Positions 17,799 through 26,724 of a stretch of 64,000 bases of DNA are shown one piece after another (within the stretch, counting starts at the first letter, position 1; every line of letters begins with the position of its first letter). Both the position numbers and the translations under genes were made by a program. The DNA comes from an uncultured bacterium. GTDB lineage: Bacteria; Vulcanimicrobiota; Xenobia; Xenobiales; Xenobiaceae. The DNA lies in the NCBI GenBank assembly GCA_934644775.1, contig CAKUDB010000008.1, positions 28,157-92,156 on the forward strand, in the 5' to 3' direction. The notes beneath the pieces are model-generated. The model ran no database searches and was not told the DNA's origin. It was given only the letters and a program-made list of their open reading frames with translations.

Positions 17799-18791
17799 CT
17801 ACCTCCTGTCTTCCAACACAATATTGCTAGCTCTGCTTAAAAGACCAAGCTTTACATTGCGCAAATAGGCATATAACCCGCCACGGTCACGCAATGACTT
17901 GAGACGAGCAGAAAGCTGGCGCAAAGGCTCAACTTCAGCTTGAGCTTTGAGAGTCTGAATCTCCACAGCTCTCTTAGATTGAACGATAGTCTGGTCGGCA
18001 TCGGCTTGAGCGACACTTATATCGGAAGAAACTTCGTTGTGAGCCGTATTGATAGCTGCCAAAGCTTGTTCTACACAATCGGGAGGATCAATATTAGTAA
18101 TTAAAGCAGCCTCAAAAACTATACCGTAACGAGAAGCAGAGTCGGCGCACTCCTTCTCCATGTGGTCGTTGATGTCTTGTAAATTTTTACGTAAGTCGTT
18201 AATAGAAATACCTTCCACATTTTTGTGTAAAGGATCTTCCTCTTCTTCGAGCATAGGATTCTTGGGAGCTTCATAGTTGGCGATCTTTTCACGCAAAACT
18301 GAATGGAAGAATCCCATTACATGGGCGATAGGATTTCTGATACCGAAAAGATAGGCATAAAGGTTGTCTTCAGAAATACGAAAACGAATCTGACCAGAGA
18401 TTCTGGTGTTGAGCTGGTCCTTGGTGACAGCATTTAAAGCAGCACTTTGACTTCTGGGATTAGAAGGATCAAAACCAATATCGACTGTCTGAGTAGCGAT
18501 AGAGACCCGCCTTACTTCTTCCCAAGGCCACTTAAAATGGAGTCCAGGCCCTATAACATCTAACTTCGGATATTTATAGCGTTCCTCCTCATTATCTAGA
18601 TCGTCTCGTTTGTCAGTACGGGAGAAATCAGTGCTGGCGAAACTACCACCGGCATCATCTCTGCGTCTGGCTCTACCAAAAAATATTTTTACAGCGCGCT
18701 CGTTAGGATCGATAGTATAGACGCCCAAAATAATCTTTATACAAAGATAAGCGACTATACCCAATAATGCGCCCAAACCGGCTTCAAACAT
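17799..18791 (-). CDS. SPFH-domain membrane protein, HflK-like
   Basis: The 330-residue protein has one membrane helix (about 4-24), then TIDPNERAVKIFFGRARR and GPGLHFKWPWEEVRRV, the opening of an SPFH domain. A long acidic insertion (about 50-72) rich in Asp and Arg separates these two blocks. The later part (about 240-300) is Ala/Gln/Glu-rich helix, likely coiled coil for cage assembly. AGGAGGAAAAATA precedes the ATG. It is the first gene of a two-gene operon with the HflC-like protein, consistent with a heteromeric complex. An HflK role in FtsH control is a family-level inference. Confidence 0.75.
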   Translation of the reverse strand: MFEAGLGALLGIVAYLCIKIILGVYTIDPNERAVKIFFGRARRRDDAGGSFASTDFSRTDKRDDLDNEEERYKYPKLDVIGPGLHFKWPWEEVRRVSIATQTVDIGFDPSNPRSQSAALNAVTKDQLNTRISGQIRFRISEDNLYAYLFGIRNPIAHVMGFFHSVLREKIANYEAPKNPMLEEEEDPLHKNVEGISINDLRKNLQDINDHMEKECADSASRYGIVFEAALITNIDPPDCVEQALAAINTAHNEVSSDISVAQADADQTIVQSKRAVEIQTLKAQAEVEPLRQLSARLKSLRDRGGLYAYLRNVKLGLLSRASNIVLEDRR

Positions 18792-19064
18792 TATTTTTCC
18801 TCCTGACCTGAGTTTTAATTATACTGTATTTACAAGTATAGCTTAAATACAAGCGACGATCGCCCTGGGGCCAAAAGCCGCCGTCAGGGCTGCTAACTTG
18901 AAAATAAGGAGACTACACTAATACATTAGAGATATATTAGCAAATTTTTTTAGCTAAAAATAGACCTAAAAAAGGAATTGCCTAACCTTAAACTACTTAG
19001 GTAGGGGAAAAAAGCGGATGTGGCAAACTTACCCAGCCAAGATACCGTTTCATAATGTTGGAGC

Positions 19065-19484
19065 ATGAATAAGTTAAATATGACTATTAAGAATCAAGTC
19101 GCAATTTCTGACAACGAACCTTTGCATATTCAGGAATTAGTTCCGGGATCGGTATGCAGACTGATAATTGCCGCTTACGATCACCGCCACGTCAGTAATG
19201 ACACGAAAGCTACCCCTAACAAACAAGGCGTAGCCATAGATCAAGCAGAGTTGATCGCCAAAATAACTGCCATGCTGGAAGCCAATGCTATAGAAGTAGC
19301 CGATATAGAGCTCTTTACCCACACGGACGAAGGCTTTTCAGCTCTTATTTATGCCGATTATCGCATTACCGACAGCCCCGATTTGGCAGCTCTGCGCAGC
19401 AAAATTAAGGAAGAAGGCCATAAGTTAGGCTTGAGTATCAGAATGCAGCGCTCTGAACTATTTTCGTACATGCACCGCATTTAA
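19065..19484 (+). CDS. ACT-domain protein, UPF0237-like
   Basis: The 139-residue product ends in LSIRMQRSELFSYMHRI, very close to the C-terminal signature of the UPF0237 ACT proteins (which end in similar IRIQ...F..MHRI strings). Before that, LRSKIKEEGHKLG fits the second ACT helix. The first half carries LVPGSVCRLIIAAYDH, a plausible first ACT strand, but with an insertion of about 20 residues before the helix. ACT domains bind small ligands such as amino acids. The usual partner (UPF0210/DUF711) is not next to it; instead a small kinase-like gene follows 10 bp later, so the two are probably cotranscribed. Confidence 0.65.
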   Translation: MNKLNMTIKNQVAISDNEPLHIQELVPGSVCRLIIAAYDHRHVSNDTKATPNKQGVAIDQAELIAKITAMLEANAIEVADIELFTHTDEGFSALIYADYRITDSPDLAALRSKIKEEGHKLGLSIRMQRSELFSYMHRI

Positions 19485-19494
19485 TCGATCCAGG

Positions 19495-20172
19495 ATGTTA
19501 AAGAATCCACCCAGTTACTTTCCAGCAGAATTTCCCTATTTTAGCGATTCTCAAGTAAAGACTTATCTGGACGATCATGCGGTTAAGCTTTTGCGCGGTA
19601 TAGAGGCACCCAGAGCTACTTTACGCCAGTTAAAATGTGGCCTAGTTTCCAAAGACTTTCTAGATTGCTCTCCAATTTATCGAGCAACTTTAGGCTGTTG
19701 GCTCTTACGTAGAGAATTTAATATTTATCAACGACTAAAGGGCATTGATGGTATTGCTCAGCATGTTTCTATGCCTCATAAAAGAGTGTTGTGTATGGAT
19801 TTTTTGCAAGGCGGTCGCGATCTTAAAGATATAGCCCCTAATGAATTGCCACTTAGCGCTTTAGCACAGCTAAGCAATATTATTAAAGAGATCCACTCCC
19901 GAGGGGTTATCCATTTTGACATAGGTCATGATAGTAACGGAGAATATGGACGAGAGACTAATATCCTCTGGAAAGATAATAAAATATATATTATCGATTT
20001 TGCCGGCTCAATTTGTGGCTTACCTAAACCGCTATTTGACTTACTAGCCGTTTACGATCTTATGGCTCTAGTTAAGGTGATCCGTAAATTTTTTCCCCAA
20101 GAAAAAATTGATCCTCGTTGGTTGCCTACTCCCCAGCAAGAAAGATGGTTACGCTTTTTACATAAGCTCTAA
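19495..20172 (+). CDS. Small RIO/Kdo-kinase-like protein
   Basis: The 225-residue protein looks like a minimal eukaryotic-type kinase fold of the RIO/lipopolysaccharide-kinase group. IHSRGVIHFDIGHDSNG, with NILW, matches the catalytic loop (HxD...N), and IYIIDFAGS matches the metal-binding D-F segment. LCMDFLQGG resembles the hinge. I do not see a clear ATP-binding glycine loop, and the lysine region is uncertain. It is shorter than WaaP or RIO proteins. Possible roles are phosphorylation of a cell-surface sugar or of a protein; the sequence does not decide. It begins 10 bp after the ACT gene and ends at a bidirectional terminator. Confidence 0.6.
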   Translation: MLKNPPSYFPAEFPYFSDSQVKTYLDDHAVKLLRGIEAPRATLRQLKCGLVSKDFLDCSPIYRATLGCWLLRREFNIYQRLKGIDGIAQHVSMPHKRVLCMDFLQGGRDLKDIAPNELPLSALAQLSNIIKEIHSRGVIHFDIGHDSNGEYGRETNILWKDNKIYIIDFAGSICGLPKPLFDLLAVYDLMALVKVIRKFFPQEKIDPRWLPTPQQERWLRFLHKL

Positions 20173-20209
20173 AAAATCGGGCCTATCTTTCTAAAACTAG
20201 CGCTTTTAC

Positions 20210-20266
20210 AAAAAAATAGCCCCTCAAAGTAGCCGATTTAGGCCAAAAAGTGAGGGGCTATTTTTT
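20210..20266. terminator. Bidirectional intrinsic terminator
   Basis: AAAAAAATAGCCCCTC pairs with GAGGGGCTATTTTTT, so the stem is flanked by an A-run and a T-run. It lies between the convergent kinase-like gene and the LTxxQ protein gene. Confidence 0.9.
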
Positions 20267-20297
20267 AGCTAAGCCTTGGCTTTAGACCGAGCTGTCT

Positions 20298-21278
20298 CTA
20301 GCGACGACATTCGCGACAAGGGCGATCCTGGCGCTGGGGACACTGTTTTTCTATTTCGGCCAATTTGGCCCTTTGCTCATCAGTTAAAACAGAAGAGAGC
20401 TCTTTTTTCATCAGTTCTATTTCACTTCTATCGGCATTACGCATAGCCTCAAAGCGTTTTTGATGCTCTTGGCGATATTTTTCGCAAATAGCCTGAACTT
20501 GTTTATCTTGAGCTTCAGAAAGTTGCAACTGTTCCCTTACAAAAGGAGGCCAGCTGCCCATAAAAGGCTCCGAACCGGGGCCAAGCTTCATAGCGCGAGG
20601 ACCTCCCCTATGTTTGCCTTTAGGGCCACGTTTAGGAGCGCCGACACAATCTTTCATAGTGAAAGTGTCAAGTTTGCTCTGTTGCTCGGTACTAAGGATA
20701 GGGCGCAAGTCGGCTTTCAAAGTGGCTAAAGCTTTTTCTCGATCTTGCTGCTCTTGCTGTCTGTACTCAACTAAGGTATCTTTTTGCTCTTGACTAAGCT
20801 TAATGGGAGTTGGGCGCTCAGCTCGGTTAGGACGAGCCATTTTATCCTGGCGGCCCTCATGGAAACCGTCCTCCGGGCCTAACTTCTTCTGCTCATATTG
20901 CTGTAATTGCTCACGTTGTTCGGGAGTCAAAACTTTTTCAAAGTTGCCTCGCCTACTTTGCTGAACTTTGAGCATGGCGCTGTCAAATTTCTGTAAGCTG
21001 GGGGCAGCCTTAGTGCGCTGCTCTTGAGTCAGTTGCAATTTTCGAGCAACTCTCTCAGATGCACGACAGTTCCTTTTACTGTGGCGACGCGGGCCACATT
21101 TTTTCTTAGCTTGGCCACATTGACTGTCCTTAGACTGAGGACAAGTTACACAAGCTTTGGTGCGGCAAGCTTGGTCTGGACATTTAGTTGAACTGTCAGC
21201 CCAACTGTAGCTAGCTAGACCAAGCAATAAGGAAACACTACATACAGACAAAGTAGTTGTTAAGAAAAATTTCTTCAT
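20298..21278 (-). CDS. Exported LTxxQ-repeat (Spy/CpxP-like) protein with Cys-rich N-terminus
   Basis: A signal peptide (about 1-27, hydrophobic core then SWADS) is followed by about 45 residues with ten cysteines (for example CPDQACRTKACVTCP) and many Lys/Arg. After it come at least six copies of the LTxxQ-type motif: LTQEQR, LTPEQR, LSQEQK, LSTEQQ, LSEAQD and LTDEQR, plus a final CPQRQDRPCRECRR. LTxxQ is the hallmark of Spy and CpxP, periplasmic chaperone or stress-sensor proteins that also respond to metals. Spy is about half this length, so this looks like a tandem or extended form. The Cys-rich head may bind metal or form disulfides; that is inference. It is monocistronic with AGGAGG before the start. 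Confidence 0.7.
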   Translation of the reverse strand: MKKFFLTTTLSVCSVSLLLGLASYSWADSSTKCPDQACRTKACVTCPQSKDSQCGQAKKKCGPRRHSKRNCRASERVARKLQLTQEQRTKAAPSLQKFDSAMLKVQQSRRGNFEKVLTPEQREQLQQYEQKKLGPEDGFHEGRQDKMARPNRAERPTPIKLSQEQKDTLVEYRQQEQQDREKALATLKADLRPILSTEQQSKLDTFTMKDCVGAPKRGPKGKHRGGPRAMKLGPGSEPFMGSWPPFVREQLQLSEAQDKQVQAICEKYRQEHQKRFEAMRNADRSEIELMKKELSSVLTDEQRAKLAEIEKQCPQRQDRPCRECRR

Positions 21279-21410
21279 AATATCGGCCTCCTAGTAGTTA
21301 TCCCTAAAGGATTGGGTATCACTTTACTATTTCTTGCTACAGAGGGTTGAATACAAATAGGAATAGATAGTTTTCGTATAGGGGGAATTTTTATTAAAGC
21401 TTAATTAAAA

Positions 21411-22016
21411 CTAAATTCCCAAATCTAAATTTACTCGAGAAGTGAGAGCCATTTCAGCTTCAATTATAGAATTAAAATTGTCAACCGCCTCATCAATATC
21501 TTCGTTAATTACTGTATACTTATATTTATCCATATTTTTCATCTCGGTACGAGCTCGAAGAAGGCGACCGGCCAATTGCTCAGCCGACTCAGTACCCCGT
21601 CCGCGCAACCTCTCTTCCAATACTTCCCAAGAAGGCGGAGCTAAGAAAATACTTACACAATCGGGGACTTGCTGCATAACTTCCGCGCCCCCTTTTACAT
21701 CTATTTCTAAAATGACATGTTTACCTTCACTACGTTTTTGCTCGACAAATTCTTTGGGAGTTCCGTAACAAGCGCTAAAGTGATTGTCCCATTCTAAGAA
21801 TTTATTTTGGTTGACCCACTGGTTAAAAGTTTCCAAGGAAATAAAGTGGTAATTTACTCCGTCAACCTCTCCAACACGAGGCTGACGAGTAGTACAAGAA
21901 ACGGACAGAGTACAATCCGAACGTTTTTGCAAAAGGCGACTAACTATCGTACCTTTACCTGCTCCCGAAGGGCCAGAGACGATTAAAAGTAATCCCTGAC
22001 GTTTATTATTTTCCAT
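21411..22016 (-). CDS. gmk: Guanylate kinase
   Basis: It phosphorylates GMP to GDP. The P-loop IVSGPSGAGKGT (about 11-22), SCTTRQPRVGEVDGVNYHF (GMP-binding) and the lid region RGRGTESAEQLAGRL are all present. From the ATG at 22016 the product is 201 residues, close to the usual 205. An earlier in-frame ATG at 22064 would add 16 residues, not seen in other Gmk proteins, though it has a possible ribosome site. gmk is often beside rpoZ or the NFACT/YicC genes; here the NFACT gene is divergent from it. Confidence 0.95.
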   Translation of the reverse strand: MENNKRQGLLLIVSGPSGAGKGTIVSRLLQKRSDCTLSVSCTTRQPRVGEVDGVNYHFISLETFNQWVNQNKFLEWDNHFSACYGTPKEFVEQKRSEGKHVILEIDVKGGAEVMQQVPDCVSIFLAPPSWEVLEERLRGRGTESAEQLAGRLLRARTEMKNMDKYKYTVINEDIDEAVDNFNSIIEAEMALTSRVNLDLGI

Positions 22017-22226
22017 AAAAGACACCAACCATTTCCTAAAGCTGAAAAACCAAGGCTTGGCCATTCTCTGCCTAAAAAAAATCGCCTTTCACAAAAAAGA
22101 TGACCTTTACCTGAGCTTGCCTTATATTTCACCCTAAAGGAAACCAAGAGGGAACAAAGGCTCTAAGACTGGTAATATAGAAAAAACGAAAATTATCAGG
22201 ATTTTTTCTATTTTAGGGATTTATTT

Positions 22227-24026
22227 ATGAATTTAGATGCGGTATCTTTAAAAGCTATCGTTAAGGAGTTGACTCCTTTAATTACTGGTGGAGTTATCCA
22301 AAAGATTTCTCAGCTTAGTCGTTTAGATGTAGTTATGCAGATACGCCAACCTGGTATTACCCACAAGTTGCTCTTTCGTTTAGAGCAAGACAACGCTGGA
22401 TTGGGACTTACCGAAGCTAAGCTACCACCGGCCGAAGCTCCAACCGGCTTTGTTATGTTGTTACGCAAATATTTACAAGGCAAAAAAATTGCCACTATCG
22501 AGCAAAACGGTTTAGAGAAGATTATAAAACTTAAAATCGACGATAAAATCCTCCTTTTGGAAATGTACGGTCGTAGCAATAATCTGTATTTATTGAGCGA
22601 AAACGGCAAAATTATGGGTATGTTGGTAAAAGATACCAAGTTAGATGCTCAGCAAGCCGGCAAACTCTACAAAGCCCCAGCTCCTCCCAGTAAACCTGAT
22701 GCTTCTCTAGTTTCCTTCCGAGAAATATACAATTTATTACTACCTTTTGTAGGTCAGGCGGCCACAAAAACCTTGCGCTCTGCCCTCTTTGGCCTTTCTG
22801 CGCAGCAAACAGGCTATATATGTAAACTAGCCGGACTTACAGAAAATGATCCAGTTAGCCAAGACAACATAAATAACTTAGCTATAGGGCTCGATCAATG
22901 GCAGATGTTGCTTGAAGAAGAGACTTTTTCTCCAGTTTTAACTTCTAAAGGTAAACTTTCCCCTTGGTCTTTGGAAGAAGATGGAGAACAAGCCTTACCT
23001 TCCATGCTTAAAGCCTTAGATATTCACACCTCAGCTCCTGGTATAGATAACAAACGTCAAATCGTCCAACGCCTACTTCTTAAAGCTAAAGAAAAGGCTC
23101 AATCTGCTTTACAAAAACGTTTGGAGGCCTTGGAAAGTACCAAGTTCAGCCCTTTAAAACGCTTAGCTGGAGAGCTTATTTTGGCCAATTTAGATAAAAT
23201 TGAATCTCGAGCCGACAGCTTAGTTCTAAATGATGATAACCAAGAATTGCCTGCGGAAGCTATAGCCATTTTGGAAGAGCTGGGAAACAAAGATACTCTG
23301 GCTACTTCTGCTCAAAATGGTAAAGGGACTAAACAAGTTAAACGGGGCAAGTTAAATATTGAGCACCGAGAAGGCAAAATTATCGTATATCTCAATCCTT
23401 TGCTCTCAGCTAGTGACAATGCTCAGGCCTACTTTAAAGAATACCATCGTTTAAAAAGGGCAGTAACTTCCGTCCAGGAGCCCATCCAACGAGCCCAAGA
23501 AGAGATCGACTTTTTGGATGAATTGCTCTATTTTGCCGAAAGCGCTTCCGAAGCTCAAGAATTGGAAGATATACGTCGCCAATGGAGCGAATCTAAGAAA
23601 GGCGCTTCTTCATCTCAAGTAAAGAAGACTCGCTCTATACAGACCGGCCCTTTAGGCCCTAAAAAGTTTATCTACAAAAATTTTGTTATTTTGGCTGGAC
23701 GTAATCCCAGGCAGAATGATCAAATTACATTCAAAATGGCTGCAGCCGGAGATATTTGGCTACACTCTCAGGGCGCCCCGGGGGCCCACGTAGTAATAAA
23801 GACCGCTGGAGGCAAAGTTACTCCCGATATTTTAGAAGTTGCCGCAGTGATAGCGGCCCGCAATTGTCGGGTACGTAATTCTACTAAAGTCGATGTGAGT
23901 TACTGTGATGTTAAGCAAGTAAAAAAGCCTAAGAGCAGTCCGCCAGGCCGCGTTATCTTAAAAAGCTTTAAAACACTTACAGTAAATCCTCATCTGGAAA
24001 TCGACCTACTAGAGCAGCAGCGCTAG
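22227..24026 (+). CDS. rqcH: RqcH/Rqc2-type NFACT protein (ribosome quality control)
   Basis: RqcH binds stalled 50S subunits carrying peptidyl-tRNA and adds C-terminal alanine tails. The 599-residue product has NFACT-N at about 1-210 (MNLDAVSLKAIVKEL at the start), a middle helical and coiled-coil region (about 270-470, Lys/Glu/Leu-rich) and NFACT-R at about 485-590, with FVILAGRNPRQND and DIWLHSQGAPGAHVVI, the classic RNA-binding segment. It has also been called a fibronectin-binding protein. A lipoprotein gene follows after 31 bp and may be cotranscribed. Length and domain order are complete. Confidence 0.93.
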   Translation: MNLDAVSLKAIVKELTPLITGGVIQKISQLSRLDVVMQIRQPGITHKLLFRLEQDNAGLGLTEAKLPPAEAPTGFVMLLRKYLQGKKIATIEQNGLEKIIKLKIDDKILLLEMYGRSNNLYLLSENGKIMGMLVKDTKLDAQQAGKLYKAPAPPSKPDASLVSFREIYNLLLPFVGQAATKTLRSALFGLSAQQTGYICKLAGLTENDPVSQDNINNLAIGLDQWQMLLEEETFSPVLTSKGKLSPWSLEEDGEQALPSMLKALDIHTSAPGIDNKRQIVQRLLLKAKEKAQSALQKRLEALESTKFSPLKRLAGELILANLDKIESRADSLVLNDDNQELPAEAIAILEELGNKDTLATSAQNGKGTKQVKRGKLNIEHREGKIIVYLNPLLSASDNAQAYFKEYHRLKRAVTSVQEPIQRAQEEIDFLDELLYFAESASEAQELEDIRRQWSESKKGASSSQVKKTRSIQTGPLGPKKFIYKNFVILAGRNPRQNDQITFKMAAAGDIWLHSQGAPGAHVVIKTAGGKVTPDILEVAAVIAARNCRVRNSTKVDVSYCDVKQVKKPKSSPPGRVILKSFKTLTVNPHLEIDLLEQQR

Positions 24027-24057
24027 TTTAACTTTTTTAGCCAAACGGAGAGACGAA

Positions 24058-24636
24058 ATGCTAAACTTCAAAAAATGTTTAAGCCTTGGGGCCTGCGCTT
24101 TAGCACTATTGTTATCGGGTTGTACTTCTTCAATAAACCAACCTACTTCGACTCCGCCAGAAAGAGAATTAAAGAGTGGATCCCTTCCCTCTGTGCGCTC
24201 TACAGGTAAGCCTATGGCCCTCTTTACGGCCCGAGAGCTTACCTCTGGGAGGGAATTGAGCTTTGCTCCCAAAACGCACCAGCATCTTACCATAATTACC
24301 CTCTGGTCGCCGACTTGGTTCGACGAGCATAAAGCCCAAACTGAAGCCCTGAAGAAAGTAGCTTTACTATACGCCTCTAACTTGCGCATTATTTGCCTAG
24401 TTTACGATACCCCTTTACCTACAGCTAAAAAATTCATAAAAAATGAAAACCTAAATTTTGAAATGGCCTTGGGAGATCAACAGCTTTACCAAAAACTGGG
24501 CCTAAAGTCTATACCTTCCTATTGGTTTTTAGATTCAGATGGAAATTTACTTAAAAGCGTAGAGGGACTTCTTACTTACGAAGATCTGCAAAAGTTGCTG
24601 ACAACTTTCGTCAACGATAATAGCAATATAAAGTGA
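24058..24636 (+). CDS. Thioredoxin-fold lipoprotein without a CXXC motif
   Basis: A lipoprotein signal peptide with lipobox LLSGC (lipidated Cys22) leads a TlpA/AhpC-like domain: LTIITLWSPTWFDEHKAQTEALKK, then an NLRIICLVYD strand, and KLGLKSIPSYWFLDSDGNLL with the thioredoxin cis-proline region SIPS. Where TlpA proteins have W-C-x-x-C, this one reads W-S-P-T-W, so both redox cysteines are gone. A reductase role is therefore unlikely; binding or scaffolding at the membrane is more plausible. 192 residues. GGAGAG precedes the start, and it lies 31 bp after rqcH. The fold is fairly clear, the function unknown. Confidence 0.75.
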   Translation: MLNFKKCLSLGACALALLLSGCTSSINQPTSTPPERELKSGSLPSVRSTGKPMALFTARELTSGRELSFAPKTHQHLTIITLWSPTWFDEHKAQTEALKKVALLYASNLRIICLVYDTPLPTAKKFIKNENLNFEMALGDQQLYQKLGLKSIPSYWFLDSDGNLLKSVEGLLTYEDLQKLLTTFVNDNSNIK

Positions 24637-24680
24637 GCTCATTAGAAAGAAGCAAGAAGGTATAAGATAAGGTTGCTTCC

Positions 24681-25298
24681 TTAGTCTTCTTGTAACTTAT
24701 CGAGCAATTCTTTAAGGTTTTTAATGCGTTTAAGACGCCAAAGACCGTTTTCCTGGTGCATTTCCAACTGCATTACCAATTCGTTGGTAAAACCACGCGG
24801 ATAGAGGCGCACCCCCATAACGGCAACCTTATTCTCGATAACCGTATATTCTACGACAGCTACCCCGAAACCTAAGCTGTCAAAAAAAGAGAAGTCTATG
24901 CTTTTTAAGCCGGAACGATCGACAAAGTTATCGTCACTATTATCCTCTCCGCTGACATAGCGCCTAATTCTACTTTTAGCCAGCTCTATAGCTTCATTCT
25001 TTACTAAACTGGTGGCATTTTTAATAAAAGCTTGGCCTTTTACTAACGAAAGGAGATTATTCTTGCCCAATTGTTGCTCAATTAGCGAATCGGCGGCATC
25101 GTCGTAAGCAAACCTAAGAACGCTATCTAAATCGACTCTGGCCTCAAAAGCCTGCCAATCATGGTTTTCAATAGCCGTCTTTACTAAAGTTAAAGAATAG
25201 ATGGGAGTATTTTTCCAATATCCGTAATAAAATGCTAAGAAAGCCAAAAGCAAGGCTACCGCTACTGAACTGGTAATAATGATTGCTTTTTTCTGCAT
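24681..25298 (-). CDS. DUF2939-like single-pass membrane protein
   Basis: The 205-residue protein has one N-terminal membrane segment (about 5-25), then YWKNTPIYSLTLVKTAIENHDWQAFEARVDLDSV. That is the layout of DUF2939 proteins: a membrane anchor, a P-x-Y-x-L-x-x-L motif, and an Asp-rich helix, followed by a predicted mixed-fold soluble domain. The role of the family is unknown to me. The C-terminus is strongly charged. It converges on the lipoprotein gene and looks monocistronic. Confidence 0.6.
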   Translation of the reverse strand: MQKKAIIITSSVAVALLLAFLAFYYGYWKNTPIYSLTLVKTAIENHDWQAFEARVDLDSVLRFAYDDAADSLIEQQLGKNNLLSLVKGQAFIKNATSLVKNEAIELAKSRIRRYVSGEDNSDDNFVDRSGLKSIDFSFFDSLGFGVAVVEYTVIENKVAVMGVRLYPRGFTNELVMQLEMHQENGLWRLKRIKNLKELLDKLQED

Positions 25299-25334
25299 TA
25301 GACATTCTCCACTAAAGTATAAAAAAATACTCTA

Positions 25335-25377
25335 TAAAAATAAAAGCAAGCTACCCCAGGTATACAAGATAGCTCGC
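25335..25377 (-). terminator. Terminator of the aminotransferase gene
   Basis: On the minus strand GCGAGCTA pairs with TAGCTTGC (one G-T) around a 17-nt loop and is followed by TTTTATTTTTATAG. It is 30 bp after the stop codon. Confidence 0.8.
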
Positions 25378-25406
25378 CATTTTACTTAGTAAATCGACCT
25401 CAAACT

Positions 25407-26603
25407 TTATTTAATAGCAGCCATTTCTTCTCTGATTGAATCACAAAGGACACGTACTCCGTAGCGAACCTTTTCTGGAGGCAAATTAGAGAAGTTAATT
25501 CTGGCCACGTTGGGCTTTTTGGTTATTGAGTAAAAAGCCTCTCCGGGCACAAAAGCTACCTTGTGAGCCAAACAGCGGGCTAAAAGCTTACGGGCATTGA
25601 TATTTTCTGGCAATTCCAACCAAACAAACATTCCACCTCGAGGCCTGGTAAAGCGTACTCCTTGGGGAGCATGGGCTTCCAATTCGCTGAGCATAGCCAG
25701 ACAGCGCTCTTTGTAAATACTGCTGATCAACTTCACCCGCTCGTTAAAATCATTATTGACTAAATAACGGTGAATAATCATTTGATTGAGCAAAGGCGTT
25801 TGCAAGTCGGTAGCTTGTTTCAAAATGACCATTTTACGCACAAATTCTTTGTTACCAGTAAGCCAAGCCACGCGCAAACCGGGACACAATACCTTGGAGA
25901 AACTGCCTAAATCGACTACCAATCCTTTAGGATCAAAATGGGATAGAGAACAACGCTCCATAGGCTCAAAACAAACTTCATAATAAGCATTGTCTTCAAT
26001 AACCGGAATCTCATACTTGGTCATAAGCTCCATAAAGAGACGCCTTCTCTCCATACTCCAAGTACGACCTGAGGGATTTTGGAAATCGGTAATAACGTAT
26101 ACACACTTAGGCCTATGCAGCTGAATCCTCTCTTCTAAGCCCTCGATAACTGCTCCGTCGTCATCGACTTCCATCTCCTCAAAGTTGGCTCCACACATAC
26201 GAAAGGCAGCCAAAGCGGCCATATAAGTGGGAGCTTCCGTCCAGACAAGATCCCCTTCATCTATAAAAAGCTTGGAAACGAGATCTAAACCTGATTGGGA
26301 ACCGCTAGTAATAAGGATATTGTCTAATCCTTCTATATTCATGCCCCAATAACGGTTGAGGCGATCTATAATCCACTCTCTAAGCGGAGTATAACCCTCT
26401 GTAGGGGCATACTGAAGAATGCGCACTCCCTCGTCGTGAAGAAGGGCAGCAGCGTGCTCGGCAATCTCTTTATAAGGGAAAAGCTCAGGAGCAGGGAGAC
26501 CGCCGGCAAAGGAGAGAACGTCGGGACGCTCGGTAATTTTAAGTATTTCGCGTACTTCCGAAGCAGACACGAAATTCATACGATTGGCTAAATGGTATTT
26601 CAT
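25407..26603 (-). CDS. PLP-dependent class I/II aminotransferase (2-aminoadipate/aromatic type)
   Basis: The 398-residue protein matches the fold-type I aminotransferases often named 2-aminoadipate or multi-substrate transaminase (LysN-like). Signs are LSFAGGLPAPELFP near the start, YAPTEGYTPLREWI, ITSGSQSGLDLVSKL (PLP phosphate cup), VITDFQNPSGRTWS, DNAYYEV, and LGSFSKVLCPGLRVAW, where the Lys forms the internal aldimine. It lacks the DNA-binding domain of MocR proteins. 2-oxoglutarate is the likely acceptor; the donor amino acid cannot be told. I use the ATG at 26603 rather than the TTG two codons before. It has its own terminator. Confidence 0.85.
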   Translation of the reverse strand: MKYHLANRMNFVSASEVREILKITERPDVLSFAGGLPAPELFPYKEIAEHAAALLHDEGVRILQYAPTEGYTPLREWIIDRLNRYWGMNIEGLDNILITSGSQSGLDLVSKLFIDEGDLVWTEAPTYMAALAAFRMCGANFEEMEVDDDGAVIEGLEERIQLHRPKCVYVITDFQNPSGRTWSMERRRLFMELMTKYEIPVIEDNAYYEVCFEPMERCSLSHFDPKGLVVDLGSFSKVLCPGLRVAWLTGNKEFVRKMVILKQATDLQTPLLNQMIIHRYLVNNDFNERVKLISSIYKERCLAMLSELEAHAPQGVRFTRPRGGMFVWLELPENINARKLLARCLAHKVAFVPGEAFYSITKKPNVARINFSNLPPEKVRYGVRVLCDSIREEMAAIK

Positions 26604-26724
26604 GAACAAAAAATCAAGACCCCCAAAAGTTATTACCGAAGCTGATACAACCCTCGACTAAGAATTTTGGAAGCCTTGTTTTTTTAGTAGCAAAGTCTAA
26701 AAGAGGTCAATAGCCCAAATCTTT

